Shown here: positions 38,465 through 50,244 of the stretch, piece after piece
How the letters are laid out: every line of letters starts with the position of its first letter
Position numbering within the stretch: position 1 is the stretch's first letter
Source of the DNA: Solenopsis invicta
Taxonomy: Eukaryota; Arthropoda; Insecta; Hymenoptera; Formicidae
Length of the DNA stretch: 64,000 nt
Assembly (NCBI RefSeq): GCF_016802725.1
Contig: NC_052668.1
Coordinates: forward strand, 13,435,001 to 13,499,000
Direction: 5' to 3'
Translations under genes and position numbers: made by a program
Notes under the pieces: generated by a model
What the model saw: the letters and a program-made list of their open reading frames with translations, nothing else
What the model was told of the DNA's origin: nothing
Databases searched by the model: none

Positions 38465-41400
38465 TTTCTTTTGGGAGTAATGTCGGTATTGTTACTTCGC
38501 GAATCAACCCACACTTTCTCAGCTCATATTTTTGTCTCTTATACATATATATTATATATACTACAAGAAGAATTTTGAAAAATATTACTACGATGAGTAA
38601 AGCTTTGTGTGCGTATTTAAAATTAATCCGTAACGAGTGTTGTGTTGGAAAAGAGAGAATCAAAATTCTCTGCATCCATATGCAAATTCGTTGTTCGCAC
38701 GATTGCAGCACCATAACGAATGAGAGACGACGTGATGTAAGTCGAAACAATTTTAATTTGAATAAATTGAATGCAAATGTTTTTTTTTCCATATGCACTC
38801 ATCGCAACGTATTTTAACGAAAATCTGTGCGAAACGAGTACGTTTTGTATCAGCACGCACGATCGTGATCCGTGAAGAAACTTTTTCGTTATCATTATAA
38901 ATCACAGAATAATAATTCTGGTGATTCAACTAGTTTTGGAGAACAGAAATTCAAGTGAATAAAATTTATGACAGATAAATCAAATAAAATTTAAATTCAA
39001 TTTTTTTTCTTTAACTTTTAGTTATAATTTATCTATATGAGCAGTTAAAAATTCCATTTTTTTTATTTGTATGTAATTCATTTCCTCACTAGCATCAAGA
39101 TCTTTTCGCACGTAACATAAAATGTCACAACATTTATAACCATTTGTCTTTGATATCGTGATGGTGGAACGCGTAATACAACGTTACGTGACATGCTTTT
39201 ATCAATCAAGTTTATGAACTTTCTCATCATTTGCTATTGTTTTTTGATGCTTACTTTAAAAAATTATTTTTGAAAACTTTGATAAATATATGAATATATG
39301 AATAGAATTACATTATTGTATATCGGTGCACGCAAAAAAATCTATGAAAAGGTACAATACGTTAAACTAAAAAATAGTAATAATGTATCATGTCATGTAT
39401 AAAGAACTACAAATTGATATCTTACAATTTGCTTCAACACATTTGATAGATAAATCCTTTTATGAACCTGACATTGTCAAAAAGTAATATCAGTAATCAA
39501 TAATGAAAGGAAAACGCTGTGATTTGTATTATCGCAGTGTGATAATGCAACATAAACAAATCACGAAGAAAAATTAAATTATTAGCTGTGTATCTTGATT
39601 TACAGTGTATATGTGTCCAAGTTAAGGACGTAATTCTGTTATAATTTATCGTGATGGCACGACAATGTATCTACAGTGAATTCAATGCAAAGTTGATGAG
39701 TATATTCGCGCTTGTAATCAGTACCTTCATCGGAACACGATCGAATGTATAATCGCACATGATAATAATATACGATGCACGTATTACAATCTGCACACCT
39801 AATTCATAGTTATACGTCAGCGCAACACTGATAAATACCACATTATGGTATATAGTATCAAACTTAAACACAAAGTGCAATAACCTCTACAAATAGAAAT
39901 ATGTGCTCTCCCTTTCACGTTAATCTTCAATAAGTATTGTTTGAATGACACGTATAAAAATTCCACATTGCTTATTCACACATAAATTATTGTGTGCTGT
40001 AAAGAAATCAAAAAATAACTCTAACATTACAATTAGTTAAATATAACTTTAACAGATATTTCAAAGCAAACATGAAATATAAACGTTTTAATTTATAAAT
40101 TTCGTATTTGTAATGTTAATGAATCTTAATACATTCACATTTAAAATAAACTACTTAATATTTACTATTTCTAACAATCATGTAGAATTGAATCGCGTTT
40201 AGTGTTTGTCATTTAATACAGAGTCGTTAATAAAATTACTTCGATCTCTATATATAATTTACTAATAATACAATGATAATATTGTGCCACGAAATATGAT
40301 ATTGTTTATATTTTACGATGGTTCTAGAATGGTTCTACGAAACATTATCAAATATTTCGATCTGACATAAACAGTTGTTACATCTATTATTAGAGTGCTT
40401 TAATAAATTAACATTCAGACACAATACAATTTCTATTATTTGTTTGACATAAAGAGGACAAAATTATTTTGACATTTGAACGCTTCAAACTTATTTTAAC
40501 GATTTTTTGATACTTTAATAATTTACTATAACTTTCATGAAATTTTTTTTATGAAAAAGACTTTTTAAAATGATGTAGAAGAGCACTTTAAAACAGTACA
40601 AATTGAATTTATGCCATTTTTAAATTATTTTTTATTTTACGAGATTTAAAAAGTAATATACGTATACACGTAAAAAAATTTTGATAAATAATAACATAAA
40701 CTTGAATTTGATTTATCGATTAAACTTTAATTCCATACAACGAGCTGTCATAAAGCGAATACTTCCACGATATTAACGAGGTCTCATCCTTCTTGCAACT
40801 TTTAGCGTATCGTTCAAAAGAATATGTCATAATAATCGATAAATCGTTTCAACTTTAAAATTGTTCTTATAAATAAATCTGTAAATTATAAAAAAACCAA
40901 TTACTAATAAAGGAACAATTTTATGCTGCAACGTTTTAATAGTTAATTATAACTTAAAATATGTGGTAAAAATATGGCAACAAAATGATAGGAAACAATG
41001 AAAAGAATGCTCTTTATTGCTATTAATAATGAATAAATAATCGTATAAATTGATTGCAATTAAACATTTAATGTTGTTTAATTAAAAAAAAAGAAGCGTT
41101 TCGATATCTTTGTTCGTTTTTGAGTTATTCCTTTAAAAGTTTGTACCGCGCGATAGACAAGGTTGCCTATGATTATATTAACAAGTCAAAGTTTACTGAG
41201 TCTTTTATCATTATGTCTTTTTACTTCTCTTAAAACACTCTACATATCATTATATGATAGTTTCAGTAGCACCTGGAAACATTTGTTTCTTTAAAGAAGT
41301 AAATTGAACTCGTCTACTTTACTCGATTAAATAACTCTTCGCATTACAGGCAACTTCTCGCATTTTAACAACATAAACTATTCCAATACAACACCTAGCA

Positions 41401-44400
41401 CCAAGCAAAGCTGATTTATAGACATAAAATGAATTAATTAAATATTAATTAAATATTCTGGTTTATTATATAGTGATACTTTTGAGACATAAACCGTTTA
41501 ATTTAGTTAGATGTGTCGATTGTACGGGTTAAGCAGCTTCATATGTTAATATTTTGTAACTATAAAAATAGTTTTTTATATTAATATATAATATAAATAA
41601 CTCATAAAAGGACACTCACAAAAATATATCAAATATATACTATCCTATACCTATATTAAGTCAAAGTTTATCGAGTTTTTGTTGTTACAAACAAATTTTA
41701 AAAGTTTTATTATCAACGTCCATGAACTTGCACATACATGCAGTTGTCTGATCTTTGAAATAACACTTTTTGCCATTTTACGCGATAAAAATTACAGGAT
41801 GAATTCTGCAAAATTATTAAATTCTGTCAACTAAAATTACTGCCAATACTTTATCCTCTATGTTCCGAGAAAATACAAGTCATGGACTTTAATTCCAAAC
41901 TTCAAGTCTTGTGCGCTACACAATACACGTGTGACGACTGAGCGATGATTGAGCACATTAACATTATTAATTTAAATTTCTAGCAAATATTATCAGTTGA
42001 CGATTTGTTTACTAGACAATAATCATGTTTTGGTGCCTCTTAATTACGGATTAAGTTATATTTTTACACGATTCAAAATTTTACCTAATTGTTGTTGAAA
42101 GCATTATATGTTATTAATACTTTAATAAAAAATTTCGCAATTTATAACCCTTGGTGAGGACCAAAAATTCTTTTCCTGAAAATATATGCGTCATAATATA
42201 TAACACGATGTCATACTAAATTCGGAATCAATGTTTCGTGAACCATTGCCTTTCCTCTTCCGTGAAAAAATAACTCTATCTATTCCATAAATTCGGAGCT
42301 ACATAAATTTATCTAAAAATCCGAGTTTTAATTAAAAATGCCTAAAAGAACTGATATTATTTGATATGACTGATATAACCTACGTGACTTTAATATTATG
42401 TAAATATATAATTCTATTTATATACAAATTATTCGGGTATGTAAATCCTTGTAATTTGGTTCAATCAAATTTGATCTTTATAATTATATTCATACTCCTT
42501 CTGTTACTGTTACAGTTCTGTTACTATTACCCTTATTGTTATATATGTTTGTACTATAAATTACAATAATGTTATTAAAAAAGCAAATAATACTGGATAA
42601 ATTTTTAGAACAATTAGTAAACATTTTTACAATCGCGATTAATCATATATGCTTATTATTAATCATGTATTTACGCTGGCTTGAAATATAATTTATCTTT
42701 TCTTGACTGCAACCACAAATAGAGCTTGGAAAATTTTTACGCACGAGCCTTTGAGTTTATTGGAAACTCGTAAGACTTTACGGTGACATATAGCATGTAC
42801 GTGCGGGCAGAGTGTGCACATTTGCCGATGTAATCTTCTTATTCTAAAACAGACATGTATCGCGAGACTATTCATCGAATCCGCAAACTAACTCGCTTTA
42901 TCGATGCTTTACCTAAAATTTGCATCGACCGGAATTGGTATCGCTCGATACGCCTCGATAAGGATTATCCCCCTAAGTGTAAATTTACACGGGAAACCAA
43001 AAGACCGCAGAGCCGTTCGCGTGAGCTGCGCAATTGTAAACGAAGGTAAATTTGTATTTGCTATTAACAACTGCACCGGATTCGCAATCCGGTAACGTTT
43101 GAGATTTCGCGTATACTCCATATAGTAATAGAGTCACGGTTTTCTGCGGCAAATTCTCGAAATAACGAAAGAAACTTTGCGATAACGTTCTTATCACGTA
43201 CCTCATCCGTAGAGATACGCGATGTTGTACTTCGCGATGCAGCAAAATACCGCGGGCGCGAAAAGTACGCATCTAAATATTATTAACGTGCGAACCTGTG
43301 ATGAGGGTAATTATTTCCGTCTGTAGCACGCTTCCCGTGAAATGAGCCGGCGCCACCAGGGATGACGCCAAAGTTATGTGTAAGGCACATATACACTGCA
43401 CCTATATCCCAAAAACTTATTTCATTTAAACTTCCCAAGCTAGTGGAATTGATAAGCGTGAAACGGAGCTGCGATGTTTTCGTGCATTTCTACTGTTATG
43501 CAAGAGTGCGAGTGAGTAACGCGAAACTTGAGATTACCGGTTGAATTATAATTAACTCCTTCGAGTGCTCTCAATTTGATAAATACAGATGCACTTTAGG
43601 TAATTAATTTTTTATTTTGTAGTTCTATCTACGTAAATAACACAACAGTTTGGAAAATTCGAATTAGCAATAAGTACTCGGCCAAAACTTGTTTGTACAT
43701 AAAACATTTTTTCCCTGGTAGGGATACAGTTCAATTTTATTTTCAGATAGACTCGATACTTCAGTTTTATTAAAAATTACTAAATTATTAAAATAATTAA
43801 ATTATTTATCAAACGTCTGTTGCAAGAAAACAAATTGTTCTAAACATTAATTATGATTAAAGTGCGATAAAGTTTGAAATACCGTATATATCTTCAAAAT
43901 CCGTTCACTGCTCGTTGATTGGTATAATTATTCCGAATAATTACGTAGTTACTTTCTTAAAAGTGGAAATACTGTCCACTCTTTCAAATCAAGGAGCTTA
44001 TTAAAATAACGTTAAAAAAAATATAAGGAGGTATTACCGAGGGAATTCGTACTTTTGCTTACCTTTATGCAAAAGTTTCGTCGAGAAGTAAGTATTTAGA
44101 GGTACAGACTTCTATTCACGGTGTGACTGTTATTAATATCTCCCGACAGTATCCTTCTGAATGTAAATTGATAAAACTTTGCAAAAGTTAAACGGGAAGT
44201 TCTGATTGCTGCGAAACAAAGTCCAAAACGAAATCAGTGACAAACTATTTCCGCAACAAAAGCCCCCGTATATTATAGTTCACTTTCATCATGCAAAACG
44301 AAATAATACTTGCAAGATAGTGATATCGCGATAGACGCGAAAATATGCGATTTTGCAATTTATGAACTTAGACATTATATTACGAAGCATTGCATAAATT

Positions 44401-45149
44401 TAATGTTAATTTTATCACGACGGAATTTCCGGACAACTGGAGAAACTTCTAGTAATCAAGTATGTACTTTATGAAAATATTTATGCGAAGTAAAAATTTT
44501 AATTTAACTGGAAGAGAAGAATGGAGGAACATGTGAGAACAGATTTTTATTTTAAAAATTCATGTATTAACGCAAAATAATTACTGATATTATTTATATT
44601 TGTACATGATTAATTTTTAACTTCCATTTAATTGGAAGTATTCGAGGTTTTCTCTTATAAATTGATAATATTTATTTATGTGGCCCGATACTCACAAAGT
44701 CTTGTGACGTATAACTATGTCATTTGACTCTCTGGACCTCCAGTTTCTTGTCACTTCGGCTAGGATTTCTCACACTTTGCCGCGAATAATACACAACGGA
44801 GCAACATCGGCTCCGCTTGAACAACATAGATCACAATCAACCAGAGTGATCATGATTATACAAACGAGAAGATACCGAGGTCATTAGCCAGGAAGAGTAG
44901 CGATATCGCTTCGGCTACGCCGATTTCCTTGCCAAGTACACTCGACTGTCGACGCCAACGGAACTAGATTACTATTTGGTTTTCCGGCTGTTACATCATT
45001 CTAGTAATTGAGAATATCCTAGTTAAAACTCACTCTTGCTTAACTATCTCAGCCTTGGAGGCTCATCAGCAACAAATGTTCCTTCAAGAAGATTCCGATT
45101 CATGCCTAAATTTGCCACAAAGATACCATGGTCAATCAGGCAAACGTAA
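38465..45149. other. Non-coding stretch, nothing recognised
   Basis: Strongly AT-rich from 39 to 42.6 kb. GC-richer patches lie at 42,700-43,330 and 44,690-45,000. The second patch ends, on the minus strand, at a good donor (GTGAGTATC, intron starting at 44,695), but I found no matching acceptor or coding frame for it. Overlapping ORFs at 42.85-43.27 kb run in four frames at once, which argues against any of them being real. Confidence 0.45.
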
Positions 45150-45380
45150 TATGCACAATCATCTGTACACGCGGAAAGAACAATTTTGCTCAAATACAGA
45201 TCTGAAAATAATTATGTTGAACTATAAAGAAATTTATATTAAGCTAATTGCTTGAATGTCCTATCTAATTAATTAGCGGTAATCTAATATAAAATTACTT
45301 TCTGATCTGTACCTAGCTAAATCTTTAGATACTACAGTAAAATTATTCTTTTCGTGCGTACATATCAATCATACACGCAT
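45150..45380. mobile_element. Foldback element, family A copy 1
   Basis: The left arm (about 45,150-45,240) pairs with the right arm (about 45,295-45,380). The ends ATGCACAATCATCTGTAC and GTACATATCAATCATAC pair roughly. Inside them, ACAATTTTGC pairs with the right-arm GTAAAATTATT, and CAAATACAGATCTGAAAATA pairs with TACTTTCTGATCTGTACC. The same inner sequence recurs at 48.5 kb, so this is a dispersed family. It has no coding capacity. Confidence 0.65.
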
Positions 45381-47449
45381 AAAAACCTAAACAATTTTAT
45401 TCTCATTTGTGGACCTACTGAACATCACTCACATCCTCCTATTCTATAATGTTTTATGATTTCATTGTTTCATGTTTGTCTTTAATGTTTTACCTTGACG
45501 TTACTAAATTTCAAAGATTTTTTTATATTTTTGTTATATTTATAAATTTACATACCTATTATTAAAATGGAAAACAGAAGTATTCATTGTACCTGTGGCT
45601 TCTTGCTAAACTCGATAGTTTCTGTTACGATACAGCATGTTGGTGTGATCGCTCAGAAAATATCAAACTTTCTATGCATAGCAAATGTGAAGAAGTATAG
45701 AATTCGTATTACATATGTTTATACATGCAGTATCATCGCTTCGATACTTCTTTGTGGCGAAGCTATCATTTCAATCGGATTGTTTCTTTTCTCAAGTCAA
45801 AAATATTTACTAGCTTTTTATATAGGAATATATGAATTAGAATTACATCATAAATTACACATATGAAAAAAGAATAAATAAATTGAACAACAGTATGCTA
45901 TCGTAAAAAGTATCAACTGACATTATCAAAAGATATGTTGTTGAAAACTGGCTTATCCATTATATTCTGTTATAAATGCAGTAATGTATTACCAAATGTT
46001 TGGCTTTGTGGAAAGCTACAAACACAGAGATTATGTTATGATGACAAATCTATATTTATTAAGTTTGTATTGCTGCATTCTGAGCAACTAATTTTGCCAT
46101 TACAAAATATCCATTACAAAAATTACAAAAGCATGTGGGTATTGAATATATTCAGTTATATAATTCTCTTCAATATATTTTTGTATCGCTTTTCATGTAT
46201 TTAAAATGATTAACAAACAAATGTAATACGGAGATATTTTTGCAACATAATATCCATTATGATTTTAAAATAATTAAAGGTACGTTTTAAATATTAATAA
46301 ATAAAATATTATTCAAGTAAATGCAGCTTAAAATATGAAGTGTGAAGTCAGGGATTTACTTTTAGACCGCAATTACATTGTATAAATGTATATATAAGGT
46401 TTATATGTAAATTTTTTTTATACATATACTGAATATTCCGATGGAATTATATATATTTTGTCGAATTTGATGGATCTCGACTTCTAATTTTGTATATTGT
46501 GAAATAAGAGGTAACGTAACTTTCATAATTCGCATTATTTCCTGTGTTGGTGCGTTATTGCTATGCGGATGCGACATATCGCGTTCCAAACGGCCGTCGC
46601 CGCTTTTAGAAAGCTTCTGTTGCACTTGCTTCCCTTGTGCGTTTGCCACATGCGAACGCGCTTCGCGGCCTACCGTATTATATTTGTTAGTTCCCGAGAG
46701 CAAGCGGCCACCCAGATTTAGAACTTGCTTGGGACTTGGCCAACACGTGACGTGCTTTCAGATTACTAGAATTTGAGGCATTTCCGACGTAATTGCGCGC
46801 AGGACGTACAAGCGCAATAGACTTATATAATGCATTTAAGACTTTACTTCAAGATATTATTTCCTAAACTAATTTTATCGGAATGCAACCGAAACGTTAT
46901 TAAACGAGCTTAGAATATTTTATGTGTTTAATGAAAAATTATGACAAGGATCATATTGAAAATTTAATGCAAATAGCAACTAAATAATTACTCGTTCAAA
47001 CTTTCATCGTATTGCGAGTTTTTTTCACGATTAGCGGTTATTATTTCGCAAATTATTTAATTTTCAATTTATATGTATTCTGATATCCTGTACATGTAAT
47101 CTTTTCCTGAACATATCAATGACACGCGATGATATATCGCGCATAGCTCCAAATTGTTTCGTGCAACGAAAGTTACGGGCACTAACGGCGCAAAACGGCG
47201 CCAAGTGATTTTCAGAATGTCGTTTATATGCAAAGATATACATCAGTGACGAAAGCAGCTCGCGACGATTTATACATTTTTTCGCACAAGATAACATCTA
47301 TATATGCATCGTGTATAATAGCGTAGATAGGGTCAGCGTAAATTTATTCTCCACGGATATTTAAAGAGCCCGCTCATCGTCATGCAATATATTGATATAG
47401 TGGCTGGCTGCGTATCGCTATTTTTAAATTCCGACGAGGTTTCTTTACT
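45381..47449. other. Non-coding stretch with unassigned openings
   Basis: Two plus-strand openings at 45,567-45,866 and 45,935-46,204 have hydrophobic stretches but no receptor motif I can name. A minus-strand opening across about 46,401-46,760 covers a small GC-rich patch. It is about 119 codons from stop to stop and has an in-frame ATG only well inside. None has supporting splice sites, so they are not called as genes. Confidence 0.4.
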
Positions 47450-48240
47450 ACGTCTAAACAAAACGATTGATTTTTAGTATAAATAGATAAATGATCTTAG
47501 CATAGAGCGAGAGGGATCGTATTACGCTCGTAAAGGGTAGCTCGATATCCGCGGTAATCGTGAACTCAGTCGCACTTTCGCGCAGAATGAGATGTAACAA
47601 GGTAACAACACACGGCGCGTTCCAGATTGAAACACGGAAATGTACGGCGTGCGAAAATATTTTCCGTACATTCCCGCGCGTCGCGTCGCGTCGAAATTCA
47701 CGGTGAGGCGCAATCGCGAGGACAGCCCTTTTTTCACTCGATACGGGAGTTTGATTACGAGCGCGGTGGCGCATACGATGTATCGAATAACGGGGGCGCG
47801 TGTACTACATCGCGGCCTCGCGGTGAGCGCGGAATGTGTGCGTGCGGCTTGAATTTTTCCCGCAGCCCCTCAAGATGTGCAGATACCGCGTCCGTTTCTT
47901 TCCCTTTCATCTGATTTTCAATGGCCGTGCATACACATCCGGGGGCTGTGCACGACGGACGGCGGCTATTATTCCGCGGCCTTGAACACGCGAGGCCGCC
48001 CGTACGGTTTACGCTAGGAGCTTTGCAGCAACGGCGCGCGCGAATGTTCGCCACGTTCGTGCAACATTAAAATCTCGTTTCGCTGAATCGCAGGTGGGAC
48101 AGCCGGACGTTGCTTTTCCACGGGGGAAATTATACTCGCGTATAAAAGCATTTTTCTCTGAATTTCTGGTCGCTGAGCATTATTGTTTTCCCAACCCGTC
48201 GGCTGCCTTCCTTCCGTCGAGCTTTTCAACTCTTCAGACA
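47450..48240. promoter_or_regulatory. CpG-rich island with a TATAAAAG element
   Basis: About 800 bases of GC- and CpG-rich sequence between AT-rich flanks. Stop codons are rare in several frames on both strands, which explains the many overlapping openings here. A consensus TATAAAAG lies at 48,141-48,148 on the plus strand, but the expected start region near 48,171 lacks a good initiator and no downstream exon was found. It may be an alternative promoter or enhancer; the composition contrast is the main evidence. Confidence 0.3.
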
Positions 48241-48523
48241 GGCATTAAGAAGTCTGACGCTGTTTCTTAGCTCGTACATTTTCTTCTATCCTAATTCTGG
48301 TCATTTTCGCGAACAATTTTGGCGTCACATAGAAACTAGTTTTTATTAAATTGATTTATTTTTGCTTTTCACTGATATCAAAAGCATATTGATTTGAGAG
48401 AATTTGTAAAGCGCAGACGTGTAATATTAAAATGTATTTCCAAAAATTAAGATTTGTTATTGATTATTTTGATATCACTGTTAAGAAAAATTATTAAGAA
48501 AATATAATTGCGAATAAAGATTG

Positions 48524-48793
48524 CGTAGATGAAAAATACAGTTTTACTGAAGTATCTAAATTTAGCTAGATACAAATCTAGATACAATCTGAAAATAATT
48601 TAGTTGAATTATTAAATTATAAAGAATAATTTCAAGCATGAGTTAAAAAAATGTTGCGTTATAGCAACTAGTTGGAGTTTTCTACATAATTATTTTAATA
48701 ATTTAATCAGCAATAAAATTATTTTCAGATTTGTATTTAACTAAATTTTTAAATATTTTAACAAAATTGTTTATCTGTGTTTCGTTCATCTAA
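48524..48793. mobile_element. Foldback element, family A copy 2
   Basis: Inverted arms of about 90 bases. The left arm has GTAGATGAAAAATACAG, TTTAGCTAGATACAAATCT and CAATCTGAAAATAATTTAG. The right arm, reverse-complemented, gives TTTAGATGAACGAAACACAG, TTTAGTTAAATACAAATCTG and AAAATAATTTTATTG. The TCTGAAAATAATT and TAGCTA-AAT-TAGATAC blocks also occur in the 45.15-45.38 kb element, which defines a shared family. Confidence 0.65.
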
Positions 48794-49961
48794 AATAAAA
48801 AGCTGGATTTTGGAAATTGAGAGGAATGAAGACTTGCCTGCACCTTCAGAAACGTGAGACAACAGAATTGGATGAGACAAATTTTTGTACTAAGTCTTAA
48901 AAATAACTCGAACTAAAGCCGAAACGTTGGCGATTCAATCGCAGGACTTTAAGAAGAATTCAATAAAGCACACGCCGTAATTGTTTGCGTGAAAATAACT
49001 GCGTGTAACTTCCAAAATCTAATTTTTTAAACATTTTATTGAATATTTTATATTAAAGAATTCTCGTAGAAATATTAAAAATTTGTTAAAGTAAAAAGAA
49101 TTATTTATAAAATATCACGCGTTATTTAAATATCATATTACATAATTTCTTTTATGTTTTGGCTCTGTCATAATATCTTATTATATAAATATATGTCAAG
49201 TATTCTCGTGTATATTGTATGCAGCCTTGTCGAAAATTATAAAATACCTTGTATTTTTTTAATATTTTTAATTGCAAGAATTTTAGAACAGAAATTCAAA
49301 TGTGAATTATCTTTTGTTTCAAGAACTCTTTAAATTTATGTGTAGTGTAGTAATCAATTTAAAATAATAAAAAATTTCCAATAAATGAGAGAGGTGCAGA
49401 TTCCTTATAACTTGGCCAAGGCTGTATGTATATTATAGCAACCGTTCTCGTAATCGAAACTGTGTCACTAAAAAAGGTGACTAAAAGCTATCGAGAAGAA
49501 AAGTCTGCTCTGCGAATAGCATCATAACCATTTACATCCATTTATTTATGGTTGATAGAATGACGTTAAGACAGCAGATTGTGTAAGTAGATTTCTAGAC
49601 TTTATCTTAATGAGAAAATCAATTTTTACATTAAGAAACAATCGTTTTATTGTGATTTTTAAAAGGCGCAATTGTTATTTTGAAGTAACAAAAGTGAAAG
49701 AGAAACTCGATTTTGAACGAGTTTTGAAAATTTCTCTCTCAAATTTTCTTTTAGATTTCTCCTTATTCCGGTATATTATAGCGCGCGTTGAATTTATATC
49801 TCACGGTATTCAGCCATATGTTCGTGCATCTTGTTTAGACAAGCACCTGTCAGACGCATATGATGCATCACATGTGTAGATAGACCGCAGAACTCTTAGC
49901 GATAATCCCGGATTTATTCGCGAGCCGATCCTCAAGGGGGAAATTTAGGTCGCTGACTCAC
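48794..49961 (-). other. Start of the intron downstream of the signal-peptide exon
   Basis: By orientation this is the beginning of the minus-strand intron whose donor is at 49,961. It is AT-rich and holds no recognisable exon. The plus-strand opening at 49,610-49,879 has no supporting features. Confidence 0.4.
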
Positions 49962-50028
49962 CCTCGGCTCCGCGTAGGACGACGAATCCGCTGAGAAGCA
50001 GGAAGACGACCGCCGCGGCCGCCCGCAT
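49962..50028 (-). CDS. Signal-peptide first coding exon of a secreted or membrane protein (partial gene)
   Basis: The exon encodes 22 codons plus one base. The N-terminus is Met-Arg, then a hydrophobic core (four Ala, VVFLLLSGFVVL at about residues 7-18), then a small polar RGAE stretch, a textbook signal peptide of normal length. The reading frame stops being protein-like exactly at GAG-G|GTGAGT, a consensus donor giving a phase-1 junction, which is common after signal peptides of extracellular modular proteins. An in-frame ATG 13 codons upstream (at 50,067) is an alternative start, but it would put a charged segment before the hydrophobic core, so I prefer 50,028. The mature protein is outside what I can see: no second exon was found to the left, so its identity is unknown. 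CpG-rich coding contrasts with the AT-rich surroundings. Confidence 0.6.
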
Positions 50029-50215
50029 TCCCACATTTACGCGGAAGAGATCCTGTCCTCGGTGCATGATCGAGAGGGATCCACCTGGGATGCCGACGAC
50101 GTGTCTAAACTTTCCTAGAGCACCACATTCATCAAAAGCACCGAGCGCGTTCACCAAGATAATCACAATGATCCACAATCACAGTCGAATTAGCGAAATC
50201 GGCGGGAAATTCACT
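50029..50215 (-). other. 5' leader of the signal-peptide gene, with two tiny uORFs
   Basis: If transcription starts at about 50,215, the leader is 187 bases. It contains an upstream ATG at 50,132 opening a 5-codon uORF that stops at 50,115, and an overlapping ATG at 50,128 opening a 7-codon uORF in another frame. The main frame is open upstream only to a TGA just before 50,178. uORFs of this kind often lower translation of the main frame. The leader boundary is inferred from the promoter motif, not observed. Confidence 0.4.
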
Positions 50216-50244
50216 GTTTTAGCAGCACGATCGTGAGATATATA
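50215..50244 (-). promoter_or_regulatory. TATA box and initiator of the signal-peptide gene
   Basis: On the minus strand TATATAT (50,244 to 50,238) lies 29 bases before the A of CAGT (50,215), within ACAGTGA. The spacing is canonical for TATA plus initiator in insects. The base at -2 is A rather than the preferred T. No downstream promoter element matches well. Confidence 0.4.

Noticed and set aside
38379..38798. 139-codon minus-strand opening with a hydrophobic segment
   Set aside because: Its 3' part runs into the 240-bp tandem duplication, and the hydrophobic run is a translation of AT-rich DNA. No family resemblance.
45567..46204. Two consecutive plus-strand hydrophobic openings, considered as an odorant-receptor pseudogene
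   Set aside because: No conserved receptor motif could be found and the frames are not joined by plausible splice sites.
46401..46760. Minus-strand opening of about 119 codons over a GC-rich patch
   Set aside because: The upper-frame translation is soluble-looking, but there is no suitable start, no splice support and no known family. The plus strand is open over the same patch.
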